Of a stretch of DNA of 64,000 nt, positions 26,001 to 38,200 are shown piece after piece. A program made the translations under genes and the position numbers. Source of the stretch: Ophiodon elongatus (lineage: Eukaryota; Chordata; Actinopteri; Perciformes; Hexagrammidae). The DNA lies in the NCBI GenBank assembly GCA_016806645.1, contig JACSYO010002116.1, positions 5,177,001 through 5,241,000 on the forward strand. The letters are read 5' to 3'. The notes under the pieces are model-generated. The model saw only the letters and a list, made by a program, of their open reading frames with translations, did no database searches and was not told the DNA's origin. Positions within the stretch are counted from its first letter, which is position 1, and each line of letters starts with the position of its first letter.

Positions 26001-26818
26001 CTATAGCTGCTCTACAGCTGCTTTATAGCTGCTTTATAGCTCCTCTACAGCTGCTCTATAGCTGCTCTATAGCTGCTCTACAGCTGCTTTATAGCTGCTT
26101 TATAGCTGCTCTACAGCTGCTCTACAGCTGCTCTATCGCACTGGTACGTTCCCTTTGTGGCATGTTGGGATCCAGTCTGCTGCTCTTGTTTACAAAGTGG
26201 GACCGGCCACAACACTCTTACAGATGTAGATTAGAATCAACGCATTTCAATCTTTCATATTAGCTACATCTAAACTGCACAGTGAAACAACCCGAGTGCT
26301 CTTTACTGGAGCAGGTTAGGCTTGAATGTCGACCTTGACATTAGTTGGAGATGTACCTCCAAATTTGGTGATTGAACCTCTCGGCCCCTAGTTTGAAGTG
26401 GCTCAAGACAAAATGTAGCGCATTATCTATATAAACACGAGCCCAGGGGTGCGAAATCATATTGTATTACAGGATAAGCGGTGATATGCTTCCTGGTACT
26501 TTGTATGAAGTGTTTAGACTGTTCCTCAATGCTCCTGAACAGATCTCCACTTGGTTGAGAAGCAATTTACAATTGACTGACCACAACTAACTGTTTCATA
26601 CATCCTTGACCTGAAACCCTTCAGATACTGTTTTGTTTGCCCAGGAAGAGTACTATTACGTTCACCTGTCGGCTATATTTGAGTGGATGCTCAGCTTCAA
26701 CCTGGAGCTGTTTGAGCTCAGCTTCGTTGTGGAGTTTTGGTTCTTCTCGTCCTTCATGCTTTCAAATCTGCTGAGCAGACGAGAGGAAGAAAAGCCTCTG
26801 ATGATGACAATGTCCTGA
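23020..26818 (+). CDS. TMEM150 / Frag1-DRAM-Sfk1 family membrane protein
   Basis: Multipass membrane protein. Family members act at the plasma membrane or endolysosome, in phosphoinositide kinase recruitment or autophagy modulation; the role of this paralogue is not known. Exons 23020-23084, 24262-24309, 24394-24456, 24546-24613, 24695-24825, 25485-25662, 26625-26818: 747 nt, 248 aa, phases consistent. First membrane helix about residues 2-24. A luminal loop with family motif NNHVCSLSDW, Cys33/44/52/53 and an N-glycosylation site Asn47-Arg-Thr follows. Further helices lie near 74-90, 104-122, 127-150, 170-190 and 195-235, with a short cytosolic tail EEEKPLMMTMS. An in-frame TAA 33 bases upstream supports the start. 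It cannot be assigned to TMEM150A, B or C by eye and looks divergent. Convergent with eif4e1c. The last intron is U12-type. Confidence 0.85.
25663..26624 (+). other. U12-type (minor spliceosome) intron
   Basis: The donor reads GTATCCTTTC, an exact match to the U12 5' splice site. A TCCTTGAC branch-point match at 26603-26610 puts the branch A 15 nt before the last G of the acceptor CAG, within the usual U12 range. Phase 1 joins TGC-T to AT-ACT and preserves the open frame through the final helix. The intron carries a 336-bp minisatellite. Confidence 0.85.
25801..26136. repeat. 12-bp minisatellite
   Basis: About 28 tandem copies of a 12-mer whose variants include agctgctctaca, agctgctctata, agctcctctata and agctgctttata. 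Substitutions are mainly at two positions, and periodicity is kept throughout. Wholly inside the U12-type intron. Confidence 0.92.
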
Positions 26819-27360
26819 TATGAGGCCGCCAGGGTCCAAGTGAAGCACATGAGCAGTGACGATGGACTGAGTGAGACATCTGGAAAGACATCTGTGGCTG
26901 GACCGTGGCTGAAGGACCAATAATTTTTTCCATCATTCTGCTGGAATGGATTTAAAGCCATTTATGGATTATGACCACTTTTATTCCATTCTTGCCCAGA
27001 ATTTGATGATTTTCTTTACTTTATTCCGAACTGTAGTTATTTTTCCTTATTTATTGAAATAAGCTTGTACAGAAAATGGCCAAAACATATCAGTTGTATT
27101 ATGCTATTGTGAAAGCCATGTTAATGCCTTGCCAACAGAACAATTAACCTGATGGGTCTTACTCCCGGTTTATGTTAATCGTTTTTTTTTTTTTTTTACA
27201 ATTTATCACATGTTAATATAAAGAATGAAGATTTCCCCATTAGGTATACTAAATATGACCAAAAGTCATAAAAATCTCACTGTTAGCGTCACATTAAGGT
27301 TCTTTAAGTACTTTCGTATAGCTTTGGCACTTTAATAAAATCATGACCACTGTAAACACT
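26819..27360 (+). other. 3' UTR of the TMEM150-like gene
   Basis: AT-rich sequence after the stop codon with an AATAAA at 27334-27339, giving a UTR of about 540 bases. No other coding exon seen. Confidence 0.5.
27334..27339 (+). promoter_or_regulatory. Candidate polyadenylation signal, TMEM150-like gene
   Basis: AATAAA on the plus strand about 515 bases after the stop codon, followed by GT-rich sequence. Motif evidence only. Confidence 0.45.
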
Positions 27361-28933
27361 GAGACTTTGTTATTCCGTTGCAGTGCACATCAGATATTTT
27401 AATTCCCTATGACGTCAAAAGACCCGGTTTGGATGGATGACTAATACTGAGCGACAGTCAGACAAAATAAGGAATTCACTGAGACGTACTAAAAACAAGT
27501 ATGTTAACTCAACAGTTGAATGACGCAGAGGTATCAGGTTCAGAGTTGGTTGCGTACAGTAGAGTTGTCTGTGTACTTTCCATTACATAATGTTTAGGTG
27601 TGGTCTGTTTCATGTCAGAGGACAATCTTGAGTGACGATCTCTGAAACCAATTCACCTTTAAAGTAACAGTCTATGAAAATCTACTTTGTTTCTCAAGCG
27701 ACTTAATAAAATATTTTGTCTCAAAATTAGAAGGTTGCTGGATCTGACTAGCGGGCTAAAGTCTTATTTTTTCCACAATTCAAGTGGTACACTTCGAACA
27801 CTGTGAAACCATAAACGTCCACAAAAAGAGACGACGTTGATCTGGTTTTAATGCAAAGCACTTAACCTTTACTTGAAAGAAGGTAATATACATCCTGGAA
27901 TTACAGATAATAAAGATACATTATGAGCAAAATCATTTCACAATGAATATCATCTTTCCTTTGCATCAACCAAGAGAGGAGTGCGACATTATCTACAGTT
28001 TTTGTTAGGAAGAAAACAGTGAAAAGCACACCTAATTCTTTTAGCATCTTTACTTTATGGTACACTGTAAAAAATGTCATTATATGCAGAAGTCCACATT
28101 ATTGACCTTAATAACAAAAAAAGAGAAAAAAAAAAAAAACAATTTGAAAAAACACAAGTTTTATGGTTATCGCTCAACTAAGTAATTTATCTGCAATGCA
28201 TACATTATAAATAAATGTAAGGGGAAGAAAACAGTTCAAAAACTACAAGCAATATTCCACAATTCCAGCATGGCTGAAACAATAAGTGGCCTTAAATCCA
28301 AACCATATACTTTGGAGTGTGACCACAGCTTTTACAAACCTTTAAGATAGTAGATTCTTCAAGCTGGTGTGTCTAAAAGCCCAACTCATGCTTAACACTT
28401 TTGGATAAATCAAGTTAAAATTGCCCTTAAAATTTGTTCTGTGAAGGGATAAGTTGCCGACCATCTATACCTGTGAGGCGAGAAACTGGTTTTGTAAGGA
28501 GTGTGAAATTCAGCATGAGAAAAACACAAGGCTGTACAGTCAAGAAAGTTTTGTTTTTTGCAACTCCAAGCCATTTAGTACTGAAAAAAAAAGCCTTTTT
28601 CTTAGCTAAGCTAGGGGAGGTCACTTACTGGTATTAATCACAGAACTCTTCAACTCTAAAAAGGAAATAATTTGTGTTCTCTAGCTCATGTGTGACATTT
28701 TGAGCCAAATACTCCTTTGTGGCCGCCTTAATATTCATAACCATCACCCCGCTGGTTTCTCTCATTGGGGGTCGGGGGGAAGCTCCAACTGAACACTTTG
28801 AACGATTCTCTTTTCAATAAAAAGGAAAAGACACTACAGTAGTTGACAACTCAAAAATGATTATTGTGATGATGCGGGTTTGGTAATTGTTTAAATCTAC
28901 AGCAAGTTGTAATGGGGGGCGTGGAGGAGTTTT
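27361..28933 (-). other. Convergent intergenic gap and eif4e1c 3' UTR
   Basis: No exon seen. The eif4e1c 3' UTR probably occupies about 27,830-28,933; an ATTAAA on the minus strand at 27847-27852 is the best candidate signal. Only about 500 bp would then separate the two convergent transcripts. Contains an A-rich run at 28,118-28,139. Confidence 0.45.
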
Positions 28934-31900
28934 TCAAACGGAGTACATGTTCTTGGTGGTGGATCCGCTCTTGCTGGAAGTGTCGTCATGTGACTGGTAG
29001 CCGATTATGGCTTTGGTGGGGATGCTCAGACGCTCTTTATAATTTTGCCTGTGGAAAGACAAGAAGAATGGGTTCTGTGTGAAGACTTATGCCAATCAAG
29101 TGTCTCCATCTAGTGATCAGCTGCAGTACCTTACGTCACTTGTACTGTACTTGCATTATTTCCTCACGGCGAGGTGACTTACCCTATCGTCATGATGGCG
29201 TCCCGGTTTTGGCAGTTGCTAGTCCAGATGGCTATTTTGTCACCTTTTGGTCTGACGTTGACCACAGCTCCGCACACATCTTCACTTGCCTCATCAAATG
29301 ACTCGCCGACTAAACACAAGAGCTGCAAAACACGACACGCTACGTGAATCATGCTGTTGTTTTTTCATAAATCTCAACCGTTCAGAAGATGAAAGGTTCA
29401 TCTGTCATGTGCTCAATGAAAACAGCCGTCTTACCGTCTCCATCCAGTAGCGGTCAAGGTCGTTGTGTCTCTGTTGCTTATTGAGAGTCATTAGCCATCG
29501 ACCCCCAAGCTTGTTCCTGTCGTCCTCCCACATCGGCTTGATCCCATCCTGACACACAAAGTGAAAGGTTTAAATACGTCATTCTTGGTTTCGTGAAATT
29601 GTAGCACTTTTGTTAATTTGTCATAACTTTGTGTCTGCTGCTCAAACAAGTCAAATGTTTACATGCTGCAAACATCCTAAAGGTTGAAACTGTATTTTCT
29701 TAAATTTTATTTTAAAAAGGACTTACCTTAAATAAACAATAATCGCAGCCAAAGCCAAGTTTGCTTGGTTGCTGTATGTGGTTGTATAATCTGTAAGAAA
29801 CATAGAATAGCGTTAAAAGTATTCCAAAATGTTGAATTAAGTTACAGTACAACATTCATCTGCCATCATTCAGATTGATGGTACAATGAATAATTAATTT
29901 AACACTGAAGGGATACTTATTGAGCTCCTTCTACACTAGCACCTCAAACTGTAAACACTCTGATGATTTGATGTCGTATGTGACAAGGTGGCAGTTGTTT
30001 TCCTGTAAAAGTTGTTCTACTAAACGTGAGGCGTATTAATATCTAGGAAACGCTTACATTTTTTATCTTAGCTAGTATTTTTTAAATACTACAGATGCAC
30101 ATACAATGAGTGAGGTGCAAACAGGAAGATGTAAACATAAACAAAGAGTTGATGCACACTCAAGCTGCCTTCATCTGTGTTAGAAATAATTCAATGAATA
30201 TTTTGATAATTTATCAAAATTCAAGAAATCCCTTCACGTCTCCACGCTCATCACTGAAGGAAAACACCTATTTTCAAAAATACCATTCTTCTGAAACTCG
30301 TCACTTATACATTATATATCTAATTACAGGATTAGTAGAGAAAACTTACGCCCAAAAGTCTTCCACAGTGTCAAACTTGGAGATGAGACGCAAGTTCTCT
30401 GTCCAGCTTTTGCTCTTGTCATTTTTAAAATACCACAGGGCCCATCTGAGAGAGGGAAAGACCAGAATACAAAAAAAAAACTCAGTATTTATAGGACTGT
30501 GGAAAAATGACTCAAGTACAATGGCAGAGAAATGACAATTTTTTTTCATGCAGAAGAACAGAAAGCTGGCCATCATCAGCATAACAAGTGCAGTCTCTGT
30601 TTGTGACGGGCGCCGTTATTCTTTAATCTAGCTAGCAAGGGAAGGCTGAGGGCAATGCGAGGACATTAGCCGAACCCTGTGACCCTCCCCCGTCCCCACC
30701 TCACCTCAAATAGTAAATAACCACCCCACCCATGTGTCATAAACATAGATACTACACTTGAAGACAAACCACAGATTGATACTGTACTCATGCCATGGAG
30801 CAACGCCACTGACACACATTGTTACTCAACACAGGCAACAACACAGGTGTATCATTAGTGGGAATAGAGACGAGACAACAGGCGTGACTCCTCTGGTGAA
30901 CCTAGCCGAGGACAGTTTGTTGCCTGGTCGTGACATGTGAACAAACATGGCAGACAGTACGTTAGGTCAGTGATGGATTTGATCAATGAATCGTAATCCA
31001 TTCAGCCCGTTTCTTTCGGCATGGGTGGCAGATTGTTTTGCCAAACACAGGCATCGCGATTAGGGGTGTGGGGTGTGCAGTATGACCTAAAATTCACAGT
31101 ATTTCTTTTTTTTTTTTTTGGGAGGGGGGTTGCTTTAGTTATCTAAAATTAAAAAAGGGATACTCCATATGATTCTACCAATTGTCACTATTGCCAAGGG
31201 AACATATGGTAATGTAAAGTTATTCATTCAGAGTTCGCAGCCTAGTTATAGCACTGTTTTTAGATGGAAGTGAACTGTGTTGCCGAGCTACCAGGATCTC
31301 AGCTGTTAATATTTGGGGGAAAAACTTTTTTTTATATCTTCAAATATTTACTGTTGTGTTATTATTTAAAAGTTTTCACCACAGCCAAAATGGAACGGCG
31401 GTAGCTGTACGTAAACAGACGGTCTAAACAGTGGGGGTGATGTAGTTCATCGGGTGTAGAATCTCCCTCGTCCTCGAGCATATGCTGGAACCAAAAACTT
31501 ATTGCAGATATATTGTATTAGTGTGTATGTAAGCCAATAACCAACAACAAATAGCAGTACAGAAACGCCAAACTAGAGTTGAGGTAATTTAGAAATTGAC
31601 TCGAAAAAGTGTCACCATTATTATTATTATTATTATTATTAATGCAGAACATTTTCCAAAGCATACTGCAGGTTTCATGAATTTGTTTATCCGTCCTTCC
31701 TGCAACTATTGGTTTCCCTTCGTTTTAGTACCATATGAAAATGTTGCATGACTTGAAAGCGATCGTCATGTCTACTTATGTTACAGCTAAGTAATAGAGA
31801 AGTGCAGCCTGTTCAAATCCATTTGTAGATTCAACTTCTTAACAAAAATAAAAGCAGATATGATATTAATATTGTTGCATTGCCAGTCTCAAGTCTCTGC

Positions 31901-34803
31901 AAGTTGATGATTATTAAAATGAACAGTATGACACTGACTAAACTGCATTGCTGGTTTGAGTTCACTGAGCTGTTTCTCTTGAAACAAGTTAGGCTACTTT
32001 TTATTCTCGCTTTGACGTAAGAAAATGTTTTACAACCCTTCTGTCAAACCATCAGCGTATTTATCCGTCTAACTCAGTCATTCTGCTGAAAAGTAAAAAC
32101 AGCAAAAAGACAAGACAAGTTTCAACAACATGCAATCAGTTGCCAGTTTATTAGGTACACCTAGCCAAAACTAAGGCAGTCTAATACAACAAATCCTACC
32201 TTCACGACGGTTATAATGTTCAGTTTTTGTTGAAGATGATATGAGAGAGGTTGACTCAACTTTATCATCAGTCGGAGGCTGTAGTTTGTGGTGCTGTTGA
32301 AATGTATTGCGTTATACTGACAGGTATTTCTATCATTGTGTCTCGACTATCAATGAGGCAGCAACACATCTCTGTATAAAGCAGGATATATTGCAGGACT
32401 GTATTAGAAAGCATTAGTTTTAGATAGGTTTACCGAATACACTTGAAACTGAGCGTATACTTTTAAGTAATATTTCACAACACACCAGTCTTACAAAATT
32501 CTAATTAATTCAACAAGCCTGGTATTCCTCGTAGCGAAGAACCGTTTGTGAGGCAAGACAGAAGCGACAACATTTAGCCTTCTTACCGAGACGTCCACCA
32601 TTAAGGGTGTTACAGTGAAAGCATCACGATACGATTACGCCACCACAGTAAAATAAAATCCGTGCACCTAAAACCGGAACGGCTAAAGCAGCAGATGTGG
32701 ACAACCTTCACCTCCGAAGCTGGGCTGAACAAGCAGAATGGCCTAGAAGTGACTTACGAAGTGAACTATTCAGCATTTTTCAAACCGACTGTACAATGCT
32801 CATGAATAGGTTGTCACCACCACAGAACTACGATAACATTTCTAAAAGGACAATAGTGAACAACAATTGCCCCGCTAGCATGCAGAGTAGGAAGCTGAAT
32901 TCTTCGTCCTCCGCTTTTGATTTAAACCTCAAAACAATTCAAATAATTTAACTTTAATATAATAAAAGTAAATAATATAATAATTATTCATTCTCATGTT
33001 CTTTTCTTTGCCGTGGCATCTTCAACATAACAAATATCCACTAGATGTCACAAAATTAATTTTAATTAGGCTTATATGGTGCTTTTTTTTTTACTAAGAA
33101 TATAAATAAAGAACAAGTTACAAGGCGTTTAACAGTCAACACACATCCTCAAGAGTCATTATGGAGAGGCAATTTGACTACTTTTTATCATCAAATCCAG
33201 CAGTACCCAAACATTGTAAGGAGTAAGTCGAAGCGCTTTAATTCGAAAGCAGTGGCTAACATTCAAAATCAGTAAATACCCTTCCCCCAAAACAAGACGA
33301 AGACTTAATGTGCTCTTCAGTGCTATAAAGGTGGTACGCAACCTCTCTTATCCTCTCAAAGGTGTAATTAACATGCATTTTACAACTAACAAGACTAATA
33401 AGCTTATTCTAAACGGGTTAACAGTACTACTACCTCCATGTTGTGTTACATTATTAGTTTTCTTCTAGAGATTAGCCTCAGCCCCATTCTTTATGTTAAA
33501 AGATATGTTATCAAGCAGCTTAGTTACAGTATTTGTTGCAAAATGCCATCAAATCTCCATTGATGTGAAAGTTTTGGCGATCCAAAAATGCCATTCATGA
33601 CTAATTCTTTATTACTATTGGTGTTGTCTAAACCTCCACTGATATCAGAATACTGCTGTCCGTGTGAGTGCATGCATCTTGCGGTTGCAATATCCCATCA
33701 AACACAGCATCTGGTTCATTCTCACCTGTTTTGCAAGGGGTGCTTGATATACTGCTCAGGATCCGCAACGACTGGGATCTCGGTTGGTGGCGTTTCAGGT
33801 TCAGGTTCAGGTGCTTTCTGCAGAGAGAGAGAAACACAAACAGCATATACTTTAATTAAATTCAAGAAATGCATTAATTCAAAATACCTCATCACTGTAT
33901 GTCTACTGATCACCACCAATTAAAGTGCAGAGTTTGTACAGGTTATATGCAAAACTGAGGTGGATTATGCATTCGTGTTTTACTACTAATCTCGTGTTAG
34001 CAGATGTGGTTACTGTTATGTCACAATGCAGCTAAAATAATGTCTTATCCTGATCTAGAAGTCATTATGACAAGTAGATCACCATTTTGTGAACCTGTAC
34101 ACTTGCTCCAGCTGAATTAATAACTTGTCATTTGCAAGAATCTTCATTAGTTGAGGTGTTAATTGATTTTTTATTCTTATTTAATACTATTTGAGTGTAT
34201 AAAACTCTCCACCTGGTAGGCCATCCCATCCACGTTACAGTTGCAGCCTGTTTCTCAGAGGCCATATCTCTCTCTCCCACACTGTTAAATATCTTCAGAA
34301 ACATTCACACACACTCCGTTACTGCCAGTTAGGGAAGTTAACGTCGCGTGCATTAGTTGTAGCATTAGCTAAGCTAGCTCCGAGCTAGACCCACACGTGT
34401 CAAGATGATCAAACATATAATCAACAACATCGAGGTGCGAGTATTTGAAAAATGTGCCCGTGGTTGAATACAATCCCCGAGATATTGGCTCCAATATCGG
34501 AGAAGATTACAACAAATCATCGATGGTAGTTTGAATGAACGCCGAGGAGCTGGTCCCTCCCTGAACAAAGTCAGGCACAGCCTTTCACTTCACAAGCTAG
34601 CTGTTAACTAAGCTCCACGACAGCCAACTCGTCCGAGAGCCGAAGCACAGCCGTGTGGCCGGGCCCGCTCCAAGGGAGCGGGGTTACACAACGAAGGCGT
34701 TGGGTACGGGGACGATGCGGCCGATCTTTCCATGCACATTACTCGGCGATTTTTTTTTTCTTCATCTGTCTCTCGTTTCTCTTACCGGTTCGGATGTCGC
34801 CAT
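28934..34803 (-). CDS. eif4e1c: Eukaryotic translation initiation factor 4E class 1, eif4e1c-like
   Basis: Binds the mRNA 5' cap and recruits eIF4G. Exons, 5' to 3': 34803-34786, 33817-33726, 30445-30350, 29790-29727, 29548-29435, 29322-29183, 29048-28934; 639 nt, 212 aa (human EIF4E 217). The core begins at YIKHPLQNRWALWYFKNDKS. Cap-stacking Trp51 and Trp97, cap-recognising Glu98, basic Arg152/Lys154 and Trp161 are present, as are eIF4G/4E-BP-contact Trp68 (VEDFWALYN) and the phosphorylatable serine in SSKSGSTTKN (Ser204, equivalent to human Ser209). Features unlike canonical eIF4E (QQPSKLGFGCDYCLFKDGIKP, TSNCQNRDAIMTIGQNYKERL, C-terminal KNMYSV) point to the aquatic-vertebrate paralogue eif4e1c. 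Paralogue choice is from memory; eIF4E identity is certain. The start context AAGATGGCG is strong. Confidence 0.92.
31619..31640. repeat. (TTA)n microsatellite in eif4e1c intron
   Basis: About seven TTA units in the long second intron. Confidence 0.85.
32135..32420. repeat. Dispersed teleost repeat in eif4e1c intron 2
   Basis: Contains agtttattaggtacaccta followed by taaggcagtctaatacaaca and gttcagtttttgttgaa, phrases of a widespread fish interspersed repeat. Non-coding. Confidence 0.5.
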
Positions 34804-34815
34804 CTTGACTGTAGA
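34795..34815 (-). promoter_or_regulatory. eif4e1c: YY1-like element at the eif4e1c start codon
   Basis: The minus strand reads CAAGATGGCGACATC. AAGATGGCGAC fits the YY1 consensus AAnATGGCGnC and includes the start codon, suggesting a short 5' UTR. Confidence 0.4.
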
Positions 34816-34908
34816 AATGATCTCCTCGTACAGCGCTTCTGCGTCACACTGCTGCCACTCACTCGACTACGGAAGCCGCCGAAGTTCAGTTCACCTAGAA
34901 ACGAGCTC

Positions 34909-34912
34909 AATA

Positions 34913-34957
<45 letters not shown>

Positions 34958-34995
34958 TTGTATATATTTATGTGTATATATATATATATACATAT

Positions 34996-35041
<46 letters not shown>

Positions 35042-35154
35042 CATATATATATGTATATATACACATAAATATATATAAACACATATATATATAAACATAT
35101 ATATATATGTTTATATATATATATGTATTTATATATATTTATATATATATATGC

Positions 35155-35186
<32 letters not shown>

Positions 35187-35240
35187 GTCAATATACATAT
35201 ATATATATACGTATGTATAAATATATATTTATATTTAAAT
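34909..35240. repeat. TA-rich satellite upstream of eif4e1c
   Basis: About 330 bp almost entirely of TATATA, TATATG and TATTTATA blocks with internal self-complementarity. It starts about 105 bp upstream of the eif4e1c start codon, so it borders the promoter. Low-complexity open frames (IYIYIY) are artefacts. Confidence 0.95.
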
Positions 35241-38200
35241 CTAGATGGATGTAGACTTAATGTAGAATGTAGGATTGAAAGTAGGCCCAGAGTCACAGGG
35301 TTGAACTCAATACTTTCTGACATGAAATTCTATTTTCTGGTCTGACTGTTTTTCTTGGCTCTTACAAATCCACCGTCCGTACATAACTATATATGAGAGA
35401 CCCGAGATGCATACAAGGGGCCCAAATTACTGTCTGTATATGAGCAGCCTTACTGCACCCATTAATGATGGTGATTGGTGCTTGATTTGGTTTCCAATGT
35501 CACAATCAATGCACTGGTTCCTGGAAAAGAAACATAGTGTTGTATTTGTGTACGACACAACAGCCCATTGTGGTGTAATGTAAAATCAAGGCGGGTATGA
35601 TAGTACATGTGATTAAAATGTACATGTGATCCCTGTTTTCCCTGAATCCTTACTATGACTGTTTTGTTTCTCATCATAAAGAGTAAAGTGATAACTCTCT
35701 TAGATTCTGTCTGTAATCACTTCAACATTATCACTCCAAGTGTAGTGAAATCCAATTTCAGTATTCAAGGCCTACACTGCCCTGAACTGTGTGTGAAGAC
35801 AACCACGGTGTCACTACCTCACTATTCATTATAGTTTACTATATAATGAGCCATCAATTTATATTTCAGACGGTTATGAATCATTATTTTGTGCCATCAC
35901 TAATAGGAAACTATATTGTGCATACATTTTACAGTGAAATTTAGATACTCAACTCACTTCTGCAATGTAATTATAAAATCCAAAATTTCAGCTGTCAGTT
36001 ACATTCATTCTGTGGTGGAAAGTAACAAAGTACATCTACTCAAGAACTGTACTTTCAGATACTTGTACTTTCCGTGAGCTTTTCCATTTGTTGCTACTTA
36101 ATATGTATACCTACACTCTATGATGTATACTATATCATTTAGCAGCAATTATTGCTTTTATGCTCCACTACATATATTTGATAATTGTTGTTACCAATTA
36201 CTTCACAGATTCAGATTACTAATACAAGATATAATCAGCAAAGCAATTAGGATAGATTAAGATAAGACTTTATTGTTGGAAATTCACAAACTACTCAGCA
36301 TTATATAAAGTAATTAAAATTAGCCCCGCCTTTACCAGCTACAACATCAAAATGATGTACTTCAATAGTTATAATCCAATAATATCATGTTTATTGGTCC
36401 ATTCAGCTTTGGCACTTAAACTATATTTTGATGCTTATACTTATGTACTAAAGTTTTGACTGCATGAGGTTTACTTTTAATGGAGTATGTTTACACTGAT
36501 ATTACTACTTATACTGAAGTAAAACATCTGTGTACTTCTTGCACCGCTGCTTTCATTCAGTCACTACAGACTGCCTGCTCAGTTTTTAATGCCACAGCAA
36601 TGCCTTCACTCATGTTATTTAATAAAAAACATGCAAATGTGGTACCCAGATGTAAAATGTGGGGAAAAAGAGAGTGCTGGTATTGCAGCAATACTTGATT
36701 GAGAAAAAGTTGGATGGATGCAACTAACAATTCTTATTAAACTACAATTATGTAAGTAGACAGAATTGTGAAACTGCTTCTAAAAAGAAAACTTTGATTG
36801 ATTCAGTATGATAGAGGGAATTAAGCTTGGAATGAATCTATAATAAAAATATAGAAAAAAAGTCTCCATTTTCACATTATTTATCTTTTTGAATTGTTGT
36901 AGATTGCAGTGCGATATATAGCGGTGCTCAGGATGTTGATTCATTATCTCAACACTTATTTTTCATTATGCTTGGCTTGTGCGGTAATGGTAATATATAC
37001 TATTTATGATTCAGATTTTCTTTAGATTTGACTTAACTCCTGAAGAACTCTCTTGCGTTTGTTGAAAATATTAAATTAGCCATATCAGCAGCAAAAGATT
37101 TTCTCACATCATCAATGTCATCAGACCCCCCTTCCCACAAATCATATTACCAGTCCTGGAGACAAACTGTACAAAAACAAGTGGTGAATCATCCCAAGAC
37201 TTTAAGAGGACAAAGTCTAAATTATTAAAGCGGAGAGTCGTACAGAGTGTGGGAAATTTAGAGAGAAAAAAGAAAAAAAGGCTTTTTTGAATAAGAACTA
37301 ACTCTTGAAGTAAGTTGTGTTTTTCTTGCTAAAAACTGATCAGCTTAAACAAATTAGGACAGAGGAAATCATGTTCAGGTCCAAAATATAAATATGACTT
37401 TATTTCACAATCCCAAAAAGAGATTAGCCATCCACATAAGTAATGCTAAATTTAGTCTCTTCTCAAGTCTAAACTGGATATACTTTGAGCAACATACAGT
37501 AATTCAGTTTCAAAATAAGCAAGATCATCCATTATCTAAACACCATTAACAGTACAGTAAAAACAATATGGTTCACATACATATTTACACATTTTCTACA
37601 AATAAAAGTTTTTTTTTCAGATTTTTTAATGCTGGTGCTAGTTCTTAGTTCCTCATTGATACAAAGACTTTCATTGTGGACTGAGTACGTCCCCCACATT
37701 AAATCAAACGACATTTTTACAACTGTAACTTTGTCATGTCATGTGTTCAAAAATGTTCTTTAAAAATCAAGTGATTTAAAAACGGTTTACATTCATTTCA
37801 TTTTGTGAGCACGATGTGTGTTTTGATAATTGTTACACAGTTTGGTTATCCATGGAAGACATTTCTTTAACTCTAAATGGACATCTGCACAATAATTCAC
37901 TTTCTACTGGTACTTGGAAAAACATCATGATCAATGGTTTGAGATACCAAAGCATCTCGGTCAGTCAGCCAGTAATCATCCAGAGAAATTATAAAACTAC
38001 CGTTGCACTGAAGTATATACCAGATCAGTGTGTGCTGAGTTTTATAAAAGCACCATGCCATCACTGTACAGTATATAACCTGGTCAAGTAAATGCATGTA
38101 TCTTGACATCTTGTCCTATTAGCACCAAAAGGAAGTCATAGTATGTGAAAAACCAAAATGTTTCTCGCAGGAAACATTATACCACCAGTGTTAGTGTGAA

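Noticed and set aside
25801..26136. Possible CRISPR-like array
   Set aside because: The 12-bp units are contiguous with no spacers, in a vertebrate intron. It is a minisatellite.
34891..35323. Open frames of repeated YIYIYI near eif4e1c
   Set aside because: Artefacts of the TA satellite.
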